DNA of 64,000 nt. Source: Dama dama. Taxonomy: Eukaryota > Chordata > Mammalia > Artiodactyla > Cervidae. A program made the translations under genes and the position numbers. The notes under the pieces are model-generated. The model did no database searches. It was given only the letters and a program-made list of their open reading frames with translations, and had not been told where the DNA came from. Of the stretch, positions 58,700 to 64,000 are shown piece after piece (the stretch's first letter is position 1; each line of letters starts with the position of its first letter). Location of the stretch: assembly GCF_033118175.1 (NCBI RefSeq), contig NC_083699.1, forward strand, positions 48,767,001-48,831,000, given 5' to 3'.

Positions 58700-59178
58700 G
58701 TGAGTTACGCGGCTCTGATCTTTCCGGGAGCGTGTTTGGGGGGTGGGGGTGGGGCCAAAAAGGAACCACTGATGGCAGGCAAGATAAATGCCAAGAGGGC
58801 GACGTCAGATCACAGCCTCGGATTTCTACCGATTTCAAGTTTTCTTTAGGTGATCACCAACCTGAGTGGTACCAGCATCCACCCTATCTTCACCTTCCCC
58901 TTGCCTTTCTGTCTTTCTCTTCCTCCACCGGTTCTCCCGGATTCCTGGGTCTCCAGGCTCGGGAGCTGACCACTTTCCCCGCAGGTCCCCCTTTCCCAAG
59001 TACCATTCCCAACTGCGGACGTAAGCCAGGAGCGCTCTCAGCCTGCGCAGCGGCGAGCTGGGCGCGGTGGGGCGGGGCGGGCGCAGGCCGAGGGGGCGGG
59101 GCCTGGCCGGCGGCCTTGGGTGGGCGGCCCGGGCGAGGCGGCGCCGGCGCACTGTGTCCGCTGTGCTGAGCCGCAGCC
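58700..59178 (+). promoter_or_regulatory. SNX4: SNX4 CpG-island promoter and 5' UTR
   Basis: GC content and CpG frequency rise sharply from about 58,960 to 59,660, unlike the AT-rich rest of the window. No TATA box precedes the start codon. Visible candidate sites are two GC boxes (GGGGCGGGGCGGG at 59069-59081 and GGGGGCGGGGCC at 59092-59103), NRF1-like TGCGCAG near 59044, and a CRE/ATF-like GACGTCA at 58801-58807. The transcription start is probably within about 100 nt of the ATG, but the sequence does not fix it. A broad, housekeeping-type promoter is inferred. Confidence 0.75.
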
Positions 59179-59319
59179 ATGGAGCAGGCAGCTCCCGACC
59201 CTGAGCGGCTTTTGCAGCCCGCGCCGCTGGAGCCGCTGAGCCACCCCGACGCGGGGCTGGAGTCCGTGGTCGGTGAGGAAGCGAAGGGGGCCCGGGACGA
59301 GAGCCCCGGGGACGGCACG
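59179..59319 (+). CDS. SNX4: SNX4 coding exon 1 (N-terminus)
   Basis: The exon gives 47 codons, MEQAAPDPERLLQPAPLEPL to ESPGDGT, ending at a GTGAGG donor (59320) in phase 0. The start ATG sits in a strong Kozak context (GCAGCCATGG). The peptide closely resembles the proline- and glutamate-rich N-terminus of human sorting nexin-4 as I remember it, where the next exon begins with MTHNN. SNX4 is a PX-BAR protein that binds PI3P on early and recycling endosomes and directs cargo such as transferrin receptor back to the surface; it also supports autophagy. Only the disordered leader is here. The PX and BAR exons lie downstream. SNX4 following OSBPL11 on the same strand agrees with the mammalian gene order. 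Confidence 0.92.
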
Positions 59320-59882
59320 GTGAGGAGAAGGGGCGGCAGAGACTCCCCCGGCCTGGGTCGCGGCCTAGAGGGCAGAATGGACTGGTTTACGCTGACCGCG
59401 CGGGTGGGCTCGCTCGGCCGAGAGGCCCCGCGGTGACGGGGAAGCGGGGTGCAGTCAGTGGGGGAGGCTCGATGGGAAAAGGGGGTTCTGAGTAGGGGGC
59501 GAGCGCCAGGGCTGCGGGACCGCAGGAAGGCTGGAGAGGGCGCGGCCGAGGGAGCCGAGGGGTTCTGTGGGCGCGGCTCGGCGGGCGCGGGCGCGGGGCC
59601 CGGGAAGCGCCAGGCTGAGGCAGGTGCGGTTTCAGGGTCGGGAACCGGGGCGGTTGGACTCGAAGAGGAACGCTGATGTTTCTGGCATCTATGAGTTGTG
59701 CGGAGGAGTAGGCTTAACCGGGGGCGGTGGCAGCGCTGTTTGGGAAGGAAGAGAATGGGGGACTTGAGGAGCGAGTCTGGGGCACGAGGGTGTTTGGCTT
59801 GATGCCACCATCGGAAAATGGAATAAAGTGTTAGAGCCAAGGAAAGGTACAAGTGAAAAAAGATTTTGGTTTCTTTGTGTGT

Positions 59883-60016
59883 TTTTAAGTGTATTTTTAG
59901 TTGGAGGATAATAAAATTGCTTTACTATATTGTGTTGGTTTCTGCCACACGAGAACGTGAATCAGCCGTAAGTATACATAGGTCCCCTCCCTGTTGAACC
60001 TCCCCCCATCCACATT
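59883..60016 (-). mobile_element. L1 3' end fragment in SNX4 intron 1
   Basis: TTTTTAGTTGGAGGATAATA, GTTTCTGCCACACGAGAACG and GAATCAGCCGTAAGTATACA in reverse. It is ~560 bp inside intron 1, at the edge of the CpG island. Confidence 0.8.
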
Positions 60017-61270
60017 CTTACTTGACTTGTAATTTCCTCGTTTGGGGTCAGTGCTGTATCTCCCAATGGAGATGTGTCATGGATATCCTGTTGGCTTTGT
60101 GAAGCCCCTTTGATAGTGATTTTCATTTGCTTGACGGAAGGATAAAATGCATCATTTTATATTTGTAATTGCTTTCATTCCAAAGTGTTTTCACGCATAA
60201 TGCAAGATGAGTAGACCACGTTAAATAAAGTGATTCGGAAACTCAGTCGAGTACTTATCATCAGACCACCCTAATGAGCCTGTGCAGTGCTCATCCATTT
60301 TGATTCTTTTTTTCCTGAAACAAGTTCTAAATACAAAACTGCCCATCCTTGTGATAAATGGATAAAGAAAAGTTAAAAGTTGTTTGCTGACTGTAACTAG
60401 AAAGACAACTAGTTAGGAATTTCAACACTAGTTGAAGTTCAACACTTAAGCACTAGCTATTTAAGAAAGATTTAACTAGCTAGGAATTTACGGTTTTGCC
60501 TACTTGGGGGAAATGTCGAGGTGTATGGGATCGCATGAAGACTTCTGTGGATGAATTTTCAGTTTTTCATTTAGTTTCTTCCTAAATTATAGAATTATTT
60601 GTGGAGAGGTATCTTATATGAAATGTGAGAGCAGTGTGTGTATGCTGTAGTCCATAAACTTGACTCTTCCGTGAATTGCTTTTTTAATGCAGATTCCATT
60701 TGTGACTTAGTTTTTCTGTTTCTTAAAAAAAAAAACAAAAAGCTTTTATCATGAAGTATATAATTAATGCAGAGAAGAGTCTCACAAAATAAAAATCAGT
60801 TTCTTTGAAACCTGTGTATATTCTCCTGTGTTACATCTGCTCCCTTGACCACAGAAGTAATCTTTATTCTGAATTTTGTATTAACAATTCTCTAGCTTTA
60901 AATATATATATAAATGTAAATGTCCCTAAACAACATGTTGCTTAGTTTTACTTCATTTTGAAATTTACATAATCGGACTAGTTTTACTATGACTTCCTTT
61001 CTTTGCTTTATACTGTTTTGGGGATTCATCCAAAATGTAACTTAGTTTGTTTTTATAGTCATGACTCTATAGTATACCATTTTGTAGGTATTCTACAGTT
61101 GATTTCTCTTTTCCTCGTTTTACAGACGTTAGGGTTGTTTCAAGATTCTTGCTGTTTCTGAAAGATTACTACCACTAAGAACTTCTTACATGTAAGAAAT
61201 ACATAGTGCAAGTGTATATAAACTTAACAGTGGAATTGCTGGATTATAGGGTGGTAGCATAAGTCATAGA

Positions 61271-61272
<2 letters not shown>

Positions 61273-61321
<49 letters not shown>
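61273..61321. repeat. (TG)24 microsatellite
   Basis: An uninterrupted TG run of 24 units, followed by TATGCGCGCGCACACGCTCA. It abuts the 3' tail of the SINE at 61322-61514. Confidence 0.97.
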
Positions 61322-61324
<3 letters not shown>

Positions 61325-61514
61325 CGCGCGCACACGCTCAGCTATTCAGTCATGTTTGACTTTGCGAGACTATATAGCCCACTCGAATTTTCTAGGCAAG
61401 AATACTGGAGTGGGTTGCTGTTTCCTGCTCCAAGGGATTTCCCGACCCAGGGGTTGAACCCAGGTCTCTTGCACTGGCAGGCAGATTCTTGAGCAGTGTG
61501 CCACCTGGGTAGCA
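61322..61514 (-). mobile_element. Bov-tA SINE next to TG microsatellite
   Basis: GCTCAGCTATTCAGTCATGT to GTGTGCCACCTGGGTAGCA in reverse. The SINE's A/C-rich 3' tail faces the TG run. It splits an ancient L1 fragment. Confidence 0.88.
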
Positions 61515-62309
61515 CTGGAGTGTAGTAAGCAGTGCCAAGTTGTTTTCTAGAGTGAACATACCAGTTTGTATTCGCATCAGTAGTGCCTGCTGCTGTCTAT
61601 CCTTATCAGCACTTAATATTTTCAGACTTTTATTTGCCAACCATATGGATATGTGTTAAAGCAATTTTAGATTGTTTCAAAGGGTAAGAATCCTATCTTT
61701 TGTTAGCTGCATCGGGAGTTTAATTTTGATTATGACTGAACATTTTGGTAATTTTTTTTGTGAAAGCCTTTGGATGATTATCTAATACAAAGTTGCAACT
61801 ATAGTATAAAATCCATTTGTGTTAAGTGATTATAAGTATCTCATTTAAAATAAAAAACCTGTGTTTGGTTTAAGATATTTGAAATCCCAAAGATGCCATC
61901 ATACAGGAAAAGTTGTAGTTATGTAATATTACCTGACTTTTATATGTGTCGTAAGAGACCATTCGAGATTGCCCAAACTTAAGGATTTCCTCAAACAATG
62001 ATTTAGTAATTTATAGAGCTAATTTACTAATTTTTAGAAATGCAAGCCATTTGGACAATTATTTCAGAATCACCTGGAGCTTATAAACACACACATATGC
62101 ATTCACATACACTCTCTATGTTGTCCCCTCCTTCTAAAGGTCTGCAGTCTCAGAAGATCTACTCCTTTTCCTCTTTCTATCTCCTCTTCCTCTCTAATCC
62201 ATCCCCAGTTGAGAAGTATTGCAGTAACCATAGCCACGTTGCTACTGTTACTGGTAGATAGGAATGTGGTCTGGGCAGACAGGTAAGTTACATTTGTTTG
62301 TGCTAGACA

Positions 62310-62500
62310 CTGTGAGGCTTTACTTTTCATTTAATTTTCAAAATTACTCCCAAAAGACATAAAAGACATACAGAGATAAGGAAGCAGAGGCTCTGAGAGA
62401 AGTGATTTGGCCAAAGTCACACAGTGGTGACATGGCTGGGATTTGGGCCCAGGTCCTCCTGGCTTTAACTCAGTACAGCTTCATACCCTGCCCCCCCAAC
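62310..62500 (+). repeat. Probable MIR SINE
   Basis: GAAGCAGAGGCTCTGAGAGA, GGCCAAAGTCACACAGTGGT and GGATTTGGGCCCAGGTCCTC match the MIR core and following segment. Confidence 0.8.
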
Positions 62501-63411
62501 CAAAAAAAAAGAGATTGAAAATAGTCTTGTAAATTGTAAAATACTATACTTAAATATTTTTTGTTTTATTAAGATTTAAGTTGTTATTTTAAGAAGAAAA
62601 GAGCTCTGAATAATGTGTTGATTTATCAATAACTTTTTCACCATAAAAATATCTATACAGATAGTGTGCAGAAATGACAAAAAGCCTCATCAGCCTTATT
62701 TTTGACTCTACATTTTGGTTGGAGAGTAAATTGTGCCAGTTGCCCTACCCCGAGGGATAGTGGAAACAAGCACTACCAAGGTTGCAAATCTTTTCCAGTT
62801 TTAAACATCACTAATTTTAACATTCTTTAAATTATGTTGTAAACTCTTACTCTCTTGTTTTTGTTTCTGTGAGTCCTCATCCTCTTCCTTTCCAGTGTCT
62901 GGTTAGAAGTTTCCTTTCTTTTTGTACTTTTTCCTTATAAGGAAGAGTGTTTTTTTTTTGTTTGTTTGTTTTTAAGTATTGTCAGTTTTATTTAAAGTAG
63001 TTTAGAATATGAAACATGAGGGAGGACTGCAATCTTCAAGAGAGTAGTAATTAGTCCTGGCGAGGAAGTAGCAAGGGAATGGAGGTAAAAATGCTGCTTT
63101 TTTTAGGCTGGAAGATTCCATTGAGTTGGCAGTTAACAGCATTTGCTCAGAGAACCGCTGCCTGAGGGATTCAGAGTGTCTTTCTTTTGTAGGGACGGTT
63201 CTTTAGGCCTCTGAGTGCTCCTGGGGCTAAGAGTGCTTGAGCAACTGTTGCTTGAAAAATGCCTGTACACTATTAGTTCCTTCACAGGTTGGTAGCAGAA
63301 AGCTGAGTGGAGGAGTCCAGAAGTGAGTGGAGGAAGGTTTGAGACATTTGTGGTAAAGATAACATGAAAAAGGAAATGTATAGGCAGAGTTATAGAATTT
63401 GTCAGTTTAGG

Positions 63412-63616
63412 GCTTCCCTGGTAGCTCAGCTGGTAATGAATCTGCCTGCAGTGCTGTAGACCCCTTAATTCCTGAGGTGGGAAGATTCCCTGGAGGAGGG
63501 CATGGCAGCCGCCTCCAGTATTCTTGCCTGGAGAATCCCCATGGATAGAGGAGCCTGGTGGGCTACCGTCAAGGAGGTCACAAAGAGTCGGACACGACTG
63601 AGTGACTAAGCACACA
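63412..63616 (+). mobile_element. Bov-tA SINE
   Basis: GGGCTTCCCTGGTAGCTCAG head and GTCGGACACGACTGAGTGAC tail, then AAGCACACACAACACAG. Confidence 0.92.
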
Positions 63617-63764
63617 CAACACAGCAGATTATTAAATAATTCTCAATAATTGCTTTCTTCACTTTCTACTTCAGCAGCTCTCAGTTATTTTTTGAAGGCA
63701 ACTTATGGTGCAGAATAAATTTTACATCATACTCAGTACACATGTACTTGTATACATAAGCATT

Positions 63765-63960
63765 GTTTCAACTCAGTCATGGCTGACTCTGACCCTGTGG
63801 ACTTTAGCCCACCAGGCTTCTGTGACCATGGAATTTCCCAGACAGGAATGCTGGAGTGGGTTGCCATTTCCTTCTACAAGGGATCATCCAATCCAGGAAT
63901 TGAACCTATGTCTCCTGCATTGCAGGTGGATTCTTTACCGCTGAACCACCAGGGAAGCCC
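63765..63960 (-). mobile_element. Bov-tA SINE
   Basis: CAACTCAGTCATGGCTGACT to GAACCACCAGGGAAGCCCCA in reverse. Confidence 0.9.
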
Positions 63961-64000
63961 CATATTTACCATGAGGAATAAGATATTTGCATTTATTATC

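Larger units (their letters stand above)
42800..58700. other. OSBPL11-SNX4 intergenic interval
   Basis: About 16 kb separates the last OSBPL11 poly-A signal from the SNX4 CpG island. Much of it is repeat, listed separately. Stretches in which I can assign nothing are 43655-44000, 44340-44764, 45910-46600, 46650-47237, 48060-48460, 49430-50400, 53281-53845, 54126-54807 and 58100-58700. About 48460-49015 has the look of ancient L1 with an old LTR-like segment near 48670-48820 (family uncertain). No exon with splice borders and coding capacity was found. Confidence 0.6.
59320..64000 (+). other. SNX4: SNX4 intron 1, 5' part
   Basis: The intron starts GC-rich inside the CpG island (to about 59,660) and becomes AT-rich. 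I searched for the start of the PX-domain exon (a peptide like MTHNNFW) and found none, so the intron continues past the window. The repeats are listed. About 60740-61270 and 61515-61670 look like one ancient antisense L1 fragment split by a SINE. In 60020-60740, 61680-62300 and 62510-63410 nothing is assignable. Confidence 0.7.

Noticed and set aside
58890..59852. A 320-codon open frame on the minus strand through the SNX4 CpG island
   Set aside because: It overlaps the SNX4 promoter and exon 1 in very GC-rich DNA where stop codons are rare; its composition is mostly Pro, Ala, Arg and Ser with no recognisable domain. Kept only as a note in the promoter finding.
1..64000. CRISPR arrays, operons, riboswitches, phage or plasmid features
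   Set aside because: The direct repeats present are SINEs, LINEs, microsatellites and target duplications of a mammalian genome; nothing has the regular repeat-spacer layout or gene density of prokaryotic DNA.

Overview
The window is nuclear DNA of a ruminant, most likely a bovid of the cattle/sheep/goat group. This rests on the dense load of ruminant-lineage repeats: BovB (RTE-type) LINEs, Bov-A/Bov-tA SINEs, tRNA-derived CHR-type SINEs of cetartiodactyls and ruminant L1. The sequence alone does not fix the species. There is no bacterial, phage, CRISPR or operon content. Two protein-coding genes are present, both on the + strand and head to tail.

Region 1 (1-about 42,790) is the 3' half of OSBPL11 (ORP11, an oxysterol-binding-protein-related lipid-transfer protein). 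Six coding exons (5849-5989, 12983-13481, 16261-16447, 27229-27411, 34042-34195, 41097-41162) join with compatible phases and GT/AG borders into 409 codons plus a stop. They cover essentially the whole lipid-binding ORD, including the EQVSHHPP fingerprint. The PH-domain half lies upstream of the window. The 3' UTR follows from 41163 and probably ends near 42,790, after the last of three AATAAA signals. The introns are packed with repeats. The most informative are a hAT-type DNA transposon carrying a Tigger2-like element and a mariner MITE (6339-7368), a run of L1 3' ends (29711-31000), an internally deleted BovB (35800-37537) and a decayed C2H2 zinc-finger pseudogene on the - strand (19640-20560).

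Region 2 (about 42,800-58,700) is a roughly 16 kb intergenic interval made largely of repeats: CHR SINEs, BovB copies in alternating orientation (54811-56871), an L1 5'UTR/ORF1 fragment (50401-53280) and an L1 3' end bounded by a 14-bp target-site duplication.

Region 3 (about 58,700-64,000) is a CpG-island, TATA-less promoter followed by coding exon 1 of SNX4 (59179-59319, 47 codons, ending at a GT donor) and the start of its first intron. The PX and BAR domains of SNX4 lie beyond the window.

I see no previously undescribed molecular system. What merits a second look is retrotransposon and DNA-transposon stratigraphy: nested insertions, target-site duplications, inverted BovB copies that could form hairpins, poly-A-only insertions, and a microsatellite that seems to grow from a SINE tail. 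The lipid-transfer (ORP11) and endosomal-sorting (SNX4) neighbours both act in membrane traffic, but nothing here shows shared regulation. Repeat family names come from recognition of the sequences, not from a database search.
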